Assembly (NCBI RefSeq): GCF_014191505.1
Contig: NZ_JACHWS010000002.1
Location: forward strand, 372,001-436,000
Source of the DNA: Hoyosella altamirensis
GTDB taxonomy: Bacteria > Actinomycetota > Actinomycetes > Mycobacteriales > Mycobacteriaceae
Reading direction: 5' to 3'
DNA: 64,000 nucleotides
This document shows, piece after piece, positions 7,716 through 17,377 of the stretch. The notes beneath the pieces are model-generated. The model saw only the letters and a program-made list of their open reading frames with translations, was not told the origin of the DNA and ran no database searches. How positions within the stretch are numbered: position 1 is the first letter of the stretch; each line of letters opens with the position of its first letter. The position numbers and the translations under genes are program-made.

Positions 7716-9016
7716 CGGGCGCCACCTGCACCCGGCAGTCCTGCATCACGAGCAGCCGCGTCTGCCGCGCCGAGAGCGGCGCGGGTGGCAGGGGCCAGGA
7801 TCAGCGGATCGCTGACAATGGGTGGACCGGTCTGAATTCCTGGTGACGTGTACTTCACCAGCCCGAGCCCGTCTGGCCGAGGGGCCGTCACCGCACCGCG
7901 TTGCGCGAGACCGTTTCCGGGCGGACAGAATACGCCGCGGTTTGGTTCGCGCGGGCTTTGGTCACCGACAACGCGCCTCGGTGTGTCGTAGTAGCACACC
8001 GGCCCTTGCGTCACGACAAGGTGGAAGTCAGCGATGCTTCCCCGGCTGATGCCCGCCGCAGCGTCAAGACCTCGGGGGAAATCGTCGACGAGCGCCCGAA
8101 GGGCAGCGTCACGGTTACCGAGGATGGGCGCGATATCGGCGAGGCCAGCCATCATGCTTTCCGCGTTGTCTTGATTGCTGACGAGAATGTCGGAAATCCG
8201 CCTCATCCCTCCCGGACCGGTATCGATCAGGCTCTCCAAATCGGGTGTGCTCTCGACCAACTGGCGCGTCCACGTGCGAAACGTGGTGAATGACGACGGT
8301 AGCGCGTCAGACGCATCCGCTATCAGCGCCATCGTTGCGGGCCCTTCGAGCCCTAACCATTCGACCGTCTCTGAATGCTTGTCGAATACATCCGCCAGAA
8401 GGCCTACGTTGTCGATGATGTCGCCAATATCCTCGCCGCGGCCCGTGAACGTATCTCCCAGCGTTGTGAGGAGTGCGCTGACAGAATCAACATCCACGGT
8501 TTCAATCACATCATTGAGCGCGACCAGGACTTCTCGGAAGTCCGCGCGCTGCAGAGCGGGATCAGCAACGAGCACTGCGCCGTCTTCCAGGTAAACGCCA
8601 GGCTGTGCATCCTCCCCGGGACGCAACTCGAGGTTGACGAGACCTGCAACATTCAACGTGGTGGACACAGGTGTTACGGAGTTGGAGACCTGTACGCCGG
8701 GGTCCAGCTGGAAGTCGACTTGGATCGGCATCTCGACAGGCCCTTGATCGGTGTCGACTGAACGTGTTTCCGACGGCGGGACCGGCCGTATTTCCCGGAT
8801 CTCGCCGACGACGACGCCCTGATATGTCACCACAGTTCCAGGCCCGAGACCGCGCCCATTATCGAAGTACGCCGTCCCAGAAACCGGCCGTTCCCCAAGG
8901 CCAATTGTGGAAAGACTCAGAAACTGAGCTCCCAGCGCGTACCGGGTACCGGCAGGAATGATGAATAGGGCCAGAGCGATAAAAAGGGCCAACTGAACCT
9001 TCGTGCTGCGCCTCAT
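7712..9016 (-). CDS. MCE family protein MceF, operon B
   Basis: 434 residues. Anchor at about 8-30, MCE domain (VVTYQGVVVGEI near 62-73), helical region, then a region with two Cys (CYYDTPRR and VFCPPGNG) and an alanine-rich end. It is the last of six MCE proteins, so MceF by position. Four-base overlaps with mceE and with the mce-associated gene. Confidence 0.88.
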   Translation of the reverse strand: MRRSTKVQLALFIALALFIIPAGTRYALGAQFLSLSTIGLGERPVSGTAYFDNGRGLGPGTVVTYQGVVVGEIREIRPVPPSETRSVDTDQGPVEMPIQVDFQLDPGVQVSNSVTPVSTTLNVAGLVNLELRPGEDAQPGVYLEDGAVLVADPALQRADFREVLVALNDVIETVDVDSVSALLTTLGDTFTGRGEDIGDIIDNVGLLADVFDKHSETVEWLGLEGPATMALIADASDALPSSFTTFRTWTRQLVESTPDLESLIDTGPGGMRRISDILVSNQDNAESMMAGLADIAPILGNRDAALRALVDDFPRGLDAAAGISRGSIADFHLVVTQGPVCYYDTPRRVVGDQSPREPNRGVFCPPGNGLAQRGAVTAPRPDGLGLVKYTSPGIQTGPPIVSDPLILAPATRAALGAADAAARDAGLPGAGGAR

Positions 9017-10038
9017 CGGGTGCCCCCTGTTTGTGCGACGCGTTCACCGATCAGCAGATATGAAAGCGCATCTGGAATGTTCAGAGTCCCGTCGAAGGCT
9101 AGATAATCACCACGCTGGGCATTCGCAACCCCGCTCAGGAAGTCCGTCATGGGAAGCAGTACGCTGCGAATCTCGACACTCCGCAGGGCCTCGAGCAAAT
9201 CAGCGAGTTCCGCTGGCAGTGCAAGTAAGTCGTCCTCAGACGCCGTCATAATCACGTCGAGCTCACCGGACAGCCCGCCGACACTTGCCATGAGGTCTGC
9301 GATTTGCGGCCACTGATCGTTCAGCTGATCAAACACAGGATTCGCGGCGTCGAGCCCACGCTCGAACGCATCTCGCTGCGCCGCCAACTGTTCAGACGCC
9401 CCAGCTGCCGCGGTGAGGGCGCGATCGATATTGCCAGACTGAGCGCTCAGCAACTGTGCAGTGCTACGCAGCGAAGTGACGAGCCTGTTGATTTCCTCGC
9501 CGCGATCGCCAACTGCGAGTTCCATTTCGTTGGCAATGACTTCGAGACTGCCCACTCCGCCTTCGCTGAGTACCAGAGAGAGGCTTGCGAGAGCATTCTC
9601 GAGGTCGGGACCTCTGAAGGTCTGTTCCTCGGTAATCCGGTCGCCCGGCTGAAACATCTCAGATGAAGGCTCATCAGGCAGCCGAACACGCAAATACGGG
9701 TTACCGAGGGTGTTTGGCAATTCAACGGTGATTGTCGCGTCCCGCGGAAGTTCAGCGTCGCTGTCCAGACTTACGGTCGCTACCGCGATTCGACGGCCAT
9801 CTGGAGCCACGTCGGTCCGCAGGTCTGCGACTCGGCCGAGTAGCCGCTGACCTAGGCGCACCTCACTACCGACCATGACCAGGTCTGCAGTTTCCAGCTC
9901 GACCTCAATCGGGTAGGTAGCTCGGCCTTCCACCAGATCGAAGGAAATGTTCTGCATTCCCATAGAGCATCCCGTCCCGGCAATCGCGATCGGAATGGCG
10001 ATGAGCGCGGAGAGGACCCCGTTCTTTATGAGCCTCAT
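9013..10038 (-). CDS. MCE family lipoprotein MceE, operon B
   Basis: 341 residues. The N-terminus is a lipoprotein-type signal with Cys24 in AGTGCS, the hallmark of the MceE (LprK-like) subunit; the -3 position is not the usual Leu, so the lipobox is slightly atypical. MCE domain follows (GSEVRLGQRLLGRV near 57-70), then helices and the short C-terminal YLLIGERV stretch. Start overlaps the mceD stop by one base. Confidence 0.88.
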   Translation of the reverse strand: MRLIKNGVLSALIAIPIAIAGTGCSMGMQNISFDLVEGRATYPIEVELETADLVMVGSEVRLGQRLLGRVADLRTDVAPDGRRIAVATVSLDSDAELPRDATITVELPNTLGNPYLRVRLPDEPSSEMFQPGDRITEEQTFRGPDLENALASLSLVLSEGGVGSLEVIANEMELAVGDRGEEINRLVTSLRSTAQLLSAQSGNIDRALTAAAGASEQLAAQRDAFERGLDAANPVFDQLNDQWPQIADLMASVGGLSGELDVIMTASEDDLLALPAELADLLEALRSVEIRSVLLPMTDFLSGVANAQRGDYLAFDGTLNIPDALSYLLIGERVAQTGGTR

Positions 10039-11156
10039 CAGCGTCCTCCCCTCACTGAGTTCTGCAGGATCGCACCGAGACCAAACGGGTCAGACGCGCT
10101 CGGCGGGATGGATATCGGATTCGTCAGCCCCGCTCCTGTGCAGAGTGCCGCGCCAAGGTCTCCGCACAGCGGTGCGAGACCCGGGAGTTGCTGGAGGTCT
10201 GTGGAGATGTTGAGGCGGATTCGCATGTGGTTATCGATGATTGCGCGATCGACGTTCTGCCCGATAAGTGGCAACACGTCGAGGATTTCCGCGAGGTCAG
10301 ACGGACTGTTGGCGAGCGTATTGGCGAGCACGTCAGTCGAGGCGATGATGTCGCTCAACTCGCCTCCGCGTTCGGTCACCACCCTGTCCGCCTCATCGAA
10401 CATCACCCGGATCCGGCTGATCATCGACCCAAGATCGATGTCTTGACGGCCGGCCTCTGCCGCCAGCGCGGTGAGCGATGTCGTGAACTCACGGATCTCA
10501 GCATCACGCGAGGAGATCATCCTCGCGATGTTGCCGAAGACTTCGAGGAGCTCGTCGATCTCGTCCGCGTTGTCTCCGAGCACTCTCGTCGCTCCCGCGA
10601 ATTGCTCGATGGCGCGGTTGGCTTCCGGGCCAATCCCTTCGAAAGCCTGCCCCATCCTCTCGACCGTTTCCCGAACGCCACCCAGTTCCTCTTGGTCACT
10701 GAGGCGTTCCGCAAGATCCTTGGCAGAGGTCAGAAGCATGTCGTAGTCGATGGGCACGTCGGTTCGCTCGAGCGGGATGACACCCCCGTCTGGGAATTCA
10801 CCAACCCGTTCACCCCTCGGTGGCAGCACGATCTCGACGTATCGGTCCGCCACCAAGGTTCGGTTCGTAATGAATGCACCAATATTTTCCGGGAGGTCCA
10901 CGTCCGGATTGACCTTCATCGTGACTAGCACACCACGCTCCGTGGGTTCGAGCTCAGCGATGTTACCCACATCGACACCGAGTAGCCGCACTTCGTTGTC
11001 GACATAAAGACCCGTCGCGACCTGGAACTCGGCCACAATTGTCTTGCTCGCGTCCCTGAGGAACACCACCCAGACTGTCACCGCAACCAGCACGACTATC
11101 AGCACGATCGCGATGATCCTGCCGATTTTCCCACTTACGCTCGCTGTATCGGTCAT
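10038..11156 (-). CDS. MCE family protein MceD, operon B
   Basis: 372 residues. Membrane anchor (about 12-31), MCE domain with NEVRLLGVDVGNI near 55-67, helical region, and a C-terminal segment with two Cys (LCGDLGAALC). It directly abuts the mceC stop and overlaps mceE by one base. Compared with the partial protein at the left edge it shares the anchor, the MCE domain and the TDVP/TPVE-type segment after it, as expected for MceD paralogues. Confidence 0.88.
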   Translation of the reverse strand: MTDTASVSGKIGRIIAIVLIVVLVAVTVWVVFLRDASKTIVAEFQVATGLYVDNEVRLLGVDVGNIAELEPTERGVLVTMKVNPDVDLPENIGAFITNRTLVADRYVEIVLPPRGERVGEFPDGGVIPLERTDVPIDYDMLLTSAKDLAERLSDQEELGGVRETVERMGQAFEGIGPEANRAIEQFAGATRVLGDNADEIDELLEVFGNIARMISSRDAEIREFTTSLTALAAEAGRQDIDLGSMISRIRVMFDEADRVVTERGGELSDIIASTDVLANTLANSPSDLAEILDVLPLIGQNVDRAIIDNHMRIRLNISTDLQQLPGLAPLCGDLGAALCTGAGLTNPISIPPSASDPFGLGAILQNSVRGGR

Positions 11157-12218
11157 TTACCGGCACCCCTCCATCACGCCGAGCAAGCAGAGCATGTTGT
11201 CCGGGAAGACGGCAGCTGGAGCGTTGACGTCGAGCCAGGGTCCGTTGCCGCTGGCATCAGCAACATGGCGGAACGCGGGGGCAACCTCGGCGAGATTTCG
11301 CTCGATCAGATCTGATTCGGCCGAGAGCATCGCGGTAACGTCCTGCAGACCCACCATCAGGCGGTCCCATTCACCGGATTCTGAATCAAGCAGTTCAGTC
11401 ATCCGTACGGAAACTGTCTCGAGGTCCCGTATGAGCCCGCTAATCAACTGCGCTCGCACACCGAGCGTGCCGAAGACGATCGCACCCTGGTCGAAGAGTC
11501 GCTCCAGTGTGTCTTGCTGAGCATCGACAATTTCGGCGAGCTCTCGCCCAGTTTCGAGCAGTCGCTGGATCTGGTCGCCGTTGTCATTGATGATCGCGGC
11601 AGCGTCCGCGAGTGCGGTCACCGCTTCGTCAGCGAGCGCCCGGTTCGGAATTGAGTCGTATGCGAGGTCAGTGAGGTACGCAATCTGCTCGTAGTCGATG
11701 GCCTCCCGGTCCGGCTCGTCGGTACGCGTCACGTCGTATGCGGCGCGGGCGATCTCGTCGAAGTGGAAGGGGACCGCAGCGCGCTCCAGTGGAATGACAC
11801 CCCCCTCGAGGGATCCCATGCCCTGCGGACGTATGTCCAGGTAGTAGGCGCCAAGGATGGTCCGTAGCTTGACTTCCGCCTCGGTCTGGTCGCCGAGTTC
11901 TTGTGATCGGTCTACGCGGAAGCCCGCGACAACCTCATCCCCCTCAATCTGGACGCTCTCAACTCGACCAGCGGGGAGACCCGCCACGTAGACGGGGTCA
12001 CCGGCTGACAGCCCGCCCGCCGAGGGCAAGACAACGCTGTATCCCGCGGTCCGCAAGTGGTAAACAGCCGTGGGAAACACGGCCGCAAATGCGAGCACCG
12101 CGACGACTATCACCGTGGCAACCGCGCCGATTAGCCCAGGTCGAGTCACATATACCTTGGAGATGCCTGAACCAACGAGTTGCTGGTTGAGATCTCTAAT
12201 CCAGCGGATCATCGGCAC
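11157..12218 (-). CDS. MCE family protein MceC, operon B
   Basis: 353 residues. A longer cytoplasmic N-terminus (about 1-24) precedes the anchor (about 29-50); MCE domain with GDPVYVAGLPAGRV near 73-86; helical region; C-terminal GNGPWLDVNAP motif typical of MceC. Its start lies ten bases inside the end of mceB. Part of the predicted operon B lipid channel. Confidence 0.87.
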   Translation of the reverse strand: MPMIRWIRDLNQQLVGSGISKVYVTRPGLIGAVATVIVVAVLAFAAVFPTAVYHLRTAGYSVVLPSAGGLSAGDPVYVAGLPAGRVESVQIEGDEVVAGFRVDRSQELGDQTEAEVKLRTILGAYYLDIRPQGMGSLEGGVIPLERAAVPFHFDEIARAAYDVTRTDEPDREAIDYEQIAYLTDLAYDSIPNRALADEAVTALADAAAIINDNGDQIQRLLETGRELAEIVDAQQDTLERLFDQGAIVFGTLGVRAQLISGLIRDLETVSVRMTELLDSESGEWDRLMVGLQDVTAMLSAESDLIERNLAEVAPAFRHVADASGNGPWLDVNAPAAVFPDNMLCLLGVMEGCR

Positions 12219-13231
12219 ACCTCCGAATGTGTTCCCCCGATGAGGTTGAACAGGTCTGCCTCGAAGTCATCGACCTGGACGCTCAGGGTGCAGATATAAA
12301 GCGTGAGCCAGGACCCGTAGTCCCCGTAGTGGTTGACAGCTTCGCCAGTCCGCAGCAGCGATTCCAGCAGTCCTCTGTACTCTTCAGTGTTTTGGCTCCA
12401 CTCCTCACTCACATCGATCCCCGCAGCGACTGAGCGGCGCAGATCAGGCATCGTGGTGTCGAGCAGCGTGGCGAACTTATCCATTGTTGATCCGCCCTGG
12501 TCGAGGAGCGCGATGATGTCGTCGTTGCGCGACGCCAGGTTTTCCGTGAGCGCAGTGAGTCCTTCGATTGCGGCTTCGACATCGTCCCGCCGCTCGATTA
12601 CAACGTCGAAAGCGTCGGGAAGAGTATTGGCTATCCGTTCGATTTCGGCTTGGCGGGCGAGCATCACATTCGCCACGTCGAGCATCCCGATCAGCATGGC
12701 TTCGAATACATCCGTATTGCCTTCAAGCGCTCCGATCAGCGATGCCGACATTTGGTTGAGTCTCGGGGGATCCAGCAGCCGGAAGACGGGGCGGAAGCCG
12801 TTGAACAGCTCCGTTACGTCCGTCGGTGGTTTACCCAGAGTCGTGAGTCTGTCGCCTCGTTCAAGGGCTGCAGCCCCGCCTGGGTCGATCAGCCCCAGGT
12901 AGCGAACGCCGAGCATGTCAGCGAACTTGACTTCCGCCCGGGCATTCTCGGTGAGCTCGACGTCGCGTTCGATCGCGAAACTCACCACCGCACGAACTGA
13001 GCCGTCGGACTGGCGTTCCCAGCCAGTGTCGCCGACCTTACCCACGCGCACACCCGCCAAAGTGACGTCGTCTCCACGCTTGAGGCTCGTCGCGTCGTCG
13101 AACTCCGCCGTATAGGTGGCCGAGCGTCCATCGACCGGAGGACTCAGTGTCTGCCACACGCTCACCGAGGTGAACAAAACGAGCACAAGAAAGACAACGA
13201 GGCCCGCCAGTGCACCTTTACTCAGCTTCAT
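12209..13231 (-). CDS. MCE family protein MceB, operon B
   Basis: 340 residues. Anchor about 7-28, MCE domain with GDDVTLAGVRVGKV near 53-66, helical region and a C-terminal YGSWLTLYIC motif shared with operon A's MceB. Four-base overlap with mceA; ten-base overlap with mceC. Confidence 0.88.
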   Translation of the reverse strand: MKLSKGALAGLVVFLVLVLFTSVSVWQTLSPPVDGRSATYTAEFDDATSLKRGDDVTLAGVRVGKVGDTGWERQSDGSVRAVVSFAIERDVELTENARAEVKFADMLGVRYLGLIDPGGAAALERGDRLTTLGKPPTDVTELFNGFRPVFRLLDPPRLNQMSASLIGALEGNTDVFEAMLIGMLDVANVMLARQAEIERIANTLPDAFDVVIERRDDVEAAIEGLTALTENLASRNDDIIALLDQGGSTMDKFATLLDTTMPDLRRSVAAGIDVSEEWSQNTEEYRGLLESLLRTGEAVNHYGDYGSWLTLYICTLSVQVDDFEADLFNLIGGTHSEVCR

Positions 13232-14577
13232 GAAACCTCCACCGCCGTCCCGCGGACGATCGGCCCGAGCAGCATTGCAGTGGCTGCACTGGGCCGGTCA
13301 GAAACACTGGGCCGGTCAGATCCGGGCTGCCCGGCGGCAGGCGCCGCCGCACCGCGGAGGCCACGCATAAGTTCCCTTTCGAGGACAGCAAGCGGATCCG
13401 CCTGCATTTCCGTCATTACTCCGTCAGCGGGCGCCCCCGCGGGAAACAGGCCCCGCAGGCCAGGGACCAGGTCTTCCGGTGAAAGTTCAGTCACCGTGCG
13501 CGCTTCAGCGGGACCGCATGTCGGCGACGAAAGACCGGGGTACTGCGGACAGTCAGCGGCCGAATAGGGAAGCGGATTCTCGAACGTCGCGAGTGCCTGA
13601 ATGTTGAGTCTGCCCGTTCGAAATACGGGTCCCAATGCCGTCCCGGCGTTCCGCAAGCCTCTTAGTGTGCCGTCAATTCCCTGGCCTGTGTTGAGCGCGG
13701 TAACTGCGACCGTTCCCCCGTCCAAGAAGACGACGGTGTCGTTGGCAATCGCTCCGAAGAAGTTCTCGGCGTCGCGGCCGAAGGCTGCGCCTGCGATGAG
13801 TACCTCGCGGATCCCCTCACTACGGCGAGTCAGGAGATCTGCAAGATCCGTCGAGTTTTCCATCGTCGCAACAATGTCGGGCAGCGAGACGTCGATATTT
13901 TCGAGCGTTCTTCGCAGATCTGGGATGACCTCGCCCTCGATGAGCGGCGAGAGGGACTCGAGGAGATCCGCGCCCTGGCCGATGAGAAGTCCCAGATCTT
14001 CGCCCCGGCCTTCGACACCGATCCGCAGTTCCCGCAGACCTTCGAGCGAGCCCTCGATATTCAGGTCATACACCGCACGCATGACCTTCTCGTAGACGTC
14101 GTAAAGTTCGCGCGCCTCGGGTCCGGTGTCCAGGATCAGCGTGTCCCCCGCAGTGAGGTTCACTGTCGACCGATCGGTGAGTTCCACGCCGTACGGCGCG
14201 ACAAGGTGAACCTCGTTGTCGCCGAAGACCGTCCTCGGAACGATCCTGGCTAGCGCGTCATTCGGTATTTCTTCGAGCACTCCCGGCGCGACCTGCATCT
14301 CTAACCGAGAAATCTCGCGGCCTGCCTCATCGATCACCCCGACCTGAATGTTGCTGACCCGCCCCACGATGACACCCTCGTAGCGCACCGCATTGTCCGA
14401 GCCCAGGAGCAAGCCGGATTCGCGTGGCCTTTCCTCACCTGCCACCTCAACTGCGGCTGGCACGTCCACATAGACCTTTGGTGACCGGTCCAGCGCACCC
14501 GCGCCGCGGGCAATCAACAGTGCGGAGATCACGAAGAGCAAGACAGCGATGATGACACCGCGAATTGATTTGATCAT
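13228..14577 (-). CDS. MCE family protein MceA, operon B
   Basis: 449 residues, nearly the same length as operon A's MceA but divergent. Anchor about 7-28; MCE domain (AVRYEGVIVGRV near 62-73); helical region; a long tail containing three Cys pairs' worth of loop residues (CPQYPGL, CGPAEA) and a Pro/Ser-rich stretch; ends LLGPIVRGTAVEVS. First MCE gene after the permeases, with a four-base overlap to yrbEB. Confidence 0.87.
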   Translation of the reverse strand: MIKSIRGVIIAVLLFVISALLIARGAGALDRSPKVYVDVPAAVEVAGEERPRESGLLLGSDNAVRYEGVIVGRVSNIQVGVIDEAGREISRLEMQVAPGVLEEIPNDALARIVPRTVFGDNEVHLVAPYGVELTDRSTVNLTAGDTLILDTGPEARELYDVYEKVMRAVYDLNIEGSLEGLRELRIGVEGRGEDLGLLIGQGADLLESLSPLIEGEVIPDLRRTLENIDVSLPDIVATMENSTDLADLLTRRSEGIREVLIAGAAFGRDAENFFGAIANDTVVFLDGGTVAVTALNTGQGIDGTLRGLRNAGTALGPVFRTGRLNIQALATFENPLPYSAADCPQYPGLSSPTCGPAEARTVTELSPEDLVPGLRGLFPAGAPADGVMTEMQADPLAVLERELMRGLRGAAAPAAGQPGSDRPSVSDRPSAATAMLLGPIVRGTAVEVS

Positions 14578-15440
14578 TCGAGTCCCATCCCTGGAATCGT
14601 CGGCGTCAGACCGTATAGACCAAAGATCAAGACCATGGCTGCAATGGCTACGGTGAGGATCGTTGTCCTGACGGCCGTGCCTGCCGCACGACCCACGCCC
14701 TCCGGCCCGCCCGACGCGTTATATCCATATGAGCAAGCGATGACAGCGATGATGACGGAGAAGATCACCGTCATCAGGATCGAATAGCCGAAGGCCTGAG
14801 GCGTTATCGATTGCCGGAAGTAATAGTCATAGGTGCCGGATGATTCCCCGAGCATCCCTACCACGACAAATCGGGAAGCGAGATACGCGCCGAGCAGTCC
14901 TACCATGTAGACGGGGGTGATCACGATAAGCATCGCGATCAGCCGTACCGTCGCCAGGAAGGTCACCGAAGGGACGCCGAGGGTGTCGAGCGCATCGATT
15001 TCTTCCGAGATTCGCATAGAACCCAGCTGAGCCGTGAAACCTGTCCCCACTTTTGCCGCGATCGCCAACGCAGCGATCAACGGTGCAAGGGCTTGGGTGT
15101 TCGCAATCGAAGCTGCGAGACCCGAGAGTGCCGTGAAGCCGAGCAGGCCTAGCGCACGGTGGATCTCGATCGACACCATGACTGCAGCGACGATGGCCAT
15201 ACCCGCGACGACACCGATCGTGCCCCCGCCAGAAAGCAGCGAGGCTTTTCCGAAGCTGATGTTGCCAACCTCGCGAAGCACGTGGGTTCGGTATCGCGTG
15301 ACCGCCATGGGAATGCCCGCAAACATTTTCACACCGAACATGACGTGACCATCAAGCGCCCCAAAGCTGCTCTTCAGCCTCCCAGCAGTCCCTGACGTGA
15401 CATCCTTCAGCCTCTGCGTGGCTGTCTGCGACAAGATCAT
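14574..15440 (-). CDS. MCE-associated permease YrbEB, operon B
   Basis: 288 residues. MlaE-family permease with EEIDALDTLG at 147-156, the same position as in operon A's YrbEB. Overlaps the yrbEA stop by four bases and mceA by four. Expected to form the inner-membrane translocator together with YrbEA and an MceG dimer. Confidence 0.92.
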   Translation of the reverse strand: MILSQTATQRLKDVTSGTAGRLKSSFGALDGHVMFGVKMFAGIPMAVTRYRTHVLREVGNISFGKASLLSGGGTIGVVAGMAIVAAVMVSIEIHRALGLLGFTALSGLAASIANTQALAPLIAALAIAAKVGTGFTAQLGSMRISEEIDALDTLGVPSVTFLATVRLIAMLIVITPVYMVGLLGAYLASRFVVVGMLGESSGTYDYYFRQSITPQAFGYSILMTVIFSVIIAVIACSYGYNASGGPEGVGRAAGTAVRTTILTVAIAAMVLIFGLYGLTPTIPGMGLE

Positions 15441-16252
15441 ATGTAATCTCCGACTGCTGGCACGACCACGATGTACATCTGGGTCAGAACGACGTTGATC
15501 ACGAAGACAGCGATGAACATCATGACGACGGCGTCGTTAACCGAGTTCGCCACTCCGGCCGATCCACCACGGGTCTGTGTTCCCTTATATGCAGCGACAA
15601 TTGAGCACGCAACACCGAAACAGAACGACTTAAATAGCGCCATCACAAAGTCGGACGTTCGCCCGTATGCCTGCAGTGTCAGCAAGAATCCGCCTTGCGA
15701 TTCACCAACTCCCACGACTTGGTAGGTGTACGTGAAAAAGATTCCGGCGAACGACACGATCGTGCACATCGATAGGGCCACGAAGACCAGGGCAAAGACT
15801 CGCGGGACGACGACGCGCTCCACCACGTCAACGCTCATCACCTGCAACGCGTCGATTTCCTCGCGGATCGTGCGAGCGCCGAGGTCAGAACAGATAGCGG
15901 CGCCTCCCACACCCGCGGCGATCAGCGCCGTTACGAGCGCAGCTGCCTGCCCGATAATTACGAACGAGACGACCGCACCCGAATACTGCGCCGCGCCTAC
16001 CCGGCCAGCCAGTCCGCCCATCATTACGGCAATAACCACGCCGATGGGAAGCATGAGCAGCAACGAGGGCCAGAAGCAGACCTTCACAAGAAAGGTTGTC
16101 TGGCTTACGAATTCGGCTAGCGGGAAACGCCGCTTGAGAATTGCCGCGAGGCCAGTCAGGAATGTCTGGGCCGCGAAAGTGACGAGCCCGCCTATCTCAT
16201 TAATTGCATCGGGGATGAGCCCCTTTTTGTTCGATTCGACTTGAACAGTCAA
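15437..16252 (-). CDS. MCE-associated permease YrbEA, operon B
   Basis: 271 residues from a TTG start at 16252, chosen because GAGGCAAGG lies just upstream and family homology begins soon after. MlaE-family protein with EEIDALQVMS at 131-140. Unlike operon A, a 68-bp gap separates it from mceG copy 2, so the ATPase and permease are not translationally coupled here. Confidence 0.9.
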   Translation of the reverse strand: MTVQVESNKKGLIPDAINEIGGLVTFAAQTFLTGLAAILKRRFPLAEFVSQTTFLVKVCFWPSLLLMLPIGVVIAVMMGGLAGRVGAAQYSGAVVSFVIIGQAAALVTALIAAGVGGAAICSDLGARTIREEIDALQVMSVDVVERVVVPRVFALVFVALSMCTIVSFAGIFFTYTYQVVGVGESQGGFLLTLQAYGRTSDFVMALFKSFCFGVACSIVAAYKGTQTRGGSAGVANSVNDAVVMMFIAVFVINVVLTQMYIVVVPAVGDYI

Positions 16253-16320
16253 CGCCTTGCCTCATCTTCGAGTGTCTGGAGACGTCCAGTGAATTGCGGG
16301 CCCGTGAGTTACGGGCGCGA

Positions 16321-17322
16321 CTACCCTGCCTGCGTTGCTTCGTATTCGCGGAGTTCTTCAAGGATCGCGCGGCGGGCAGGCTCGGGCAGATCGTCCATCA
16401 GATGCCGGACCCGTTCCCGGCGGCGCAACTCACCCTGACGCACCGGCATCCCCGGCGTCGGACGGATCTGCGGAATCACACCACGCACATCCTCATCCGG
16501 GGACCCATCACTATGACCAGCCTCCGCCATCGCCGCCTCAGCCGCCATCGTCGCCTCGTCCTTCTCCTCCGACATCCCGATCGGACCCAGACGACGACCA
16601 TTCAGGAACTGCCCCACCACCGGCTCATCACTAGTCAGCAGCACCTCACGCGGACCAAACATCACCAGATGCTTCCTAAACAGCATCCCCAAGTTATCCG
16701 GCACCGTCCGCGCCATATTGATGTTGTGCGTCACGATCAGCACCGTGCAGTCAATCTGCGAATTGATATCCAGAATCAGCTGCGACAAATACGCCGTCCG
16801 CACCGGATCCAAACCCGAATCCGGCTCATCACACAACAAAATCTCCGGATTCAGCACCAGCGACCGCGCCAGACCCGCACGCTTACGCATCCCGCCCGAA
16901 ATCTCACCCGGAAGCTTGTTCTCCGCCCCCAGCAGACCCACAAGCTCCATCTTCTCCATCACAATCTGACGGACCTCAGACTCCGACTTGCGCGTATGCT
17001 CCCGCAACGGAAACGCCACATTGTCATACAAATCCATCGACCCGAACAGCGCACCATCCTGAAACAGCACACCGAACATCTTCCGCACCTCATACAGCTC
17101 CCGCTGCGTGCACTGCAAAATATCAGTGCCATCAATCACGATCGAACCCCGCTCCGGGCGGATCAAACCAATCAGCGACTTCAGAAACACCGACTTACCC
17201 GTACCCGACGGGCCCAGCAGCGCACTCACCTCCCCAACCGGAAGCGTGAACGTGACATCAGACCAGATGTTCTGCGAACCAAAGGTCTTCGTCAGACCCT
17301 CGACAGCGACCTCGACACCCAC
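16321..17322 (-). CDS. mceG: MceG (Mkl) ATP-binding protein, copy 2
   Basis: 333 residues, GTG start with GGGAGG upstream. Identical to copy 1 except Arg111 (Lys in copy 1) and a C-terminus two residues shorter, ending in TAG. All ABC motifs are intact, so both copies should be functional. In M. tuberculosis the single mkl gene lies near rplL; this copy lies downstream of rplL here, so it is probably in the ancestral position and copy 1 is the duplicate (inference). It heads the complete operon B. Confidence 0.95.
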   Translation of the reverse strand: MGVEVAVEGLTKTFGSQNIWSDVTFTLPVGEVSALLGPSGTGKSVFLKSLIGLIRPERGSIVIDGTDILQCTQRELYEVRKMFGVLFQDGALFGSMDLYDNVAFPLREHTRKSESEVRQIVMEKMELVGLLGAENKLPGEISGGMRKRAGLARSLVLNPEILLCDEPDSGLDPVRTAYLSQLILDINSQIDCTVLIVTHNINMARTVPDNLGMLFRKHLVMFGPREVLLTSDEPVVGQFLNGRRLGPIGMSEEKDEATMAAEAAMAEAGHSDGSPDEDVRGVIPQIRPTPGMPVRQGELRRRERVRHLMDDLPEPARRAILEELREYEATQAG

Positions 17323-17345
17323 TGAACCTCCCAGCTAGGCCCACA
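16325..17345. repeat. 1,021-bp direct repeat, copy 2 (mceG)
   Basis: Partner of 5752-6772 in the same orientation. The mismatches are confined to the half nearest the gene start; the 535 bp nearest the gene end are identical by eye. Operon B and one mceG copy therefore lie within a 10,573-bp unit flanked by direct repeats. Confidence 0.95.
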
Positions 17346-17364
17346 CCGCTTCTTGATGTGGTCC

Positions 17365-17377
17365 GCGTCACTGTAAC
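17365..17377 (-). promoter_or_regulatory. Putative -10 region of mce operon B
   Basis: Minus strand GTTACAGTGACGC, conserved at 12 of 13 positions with 6792-6804 and at the same distance from the mceG start. Lies about 20 bp outside the long repeat, in sequence that otherwise differs between the copies, which suggests selection or a remnant of a longer duplication. Confidence 0.4.

Noticed and set aside
5742-17345. Insertion-sequence origin of the mceG repeat
   Set aside because: No transposase, terminal inverted repeats or target-site duplications are visible at the repeat edges.
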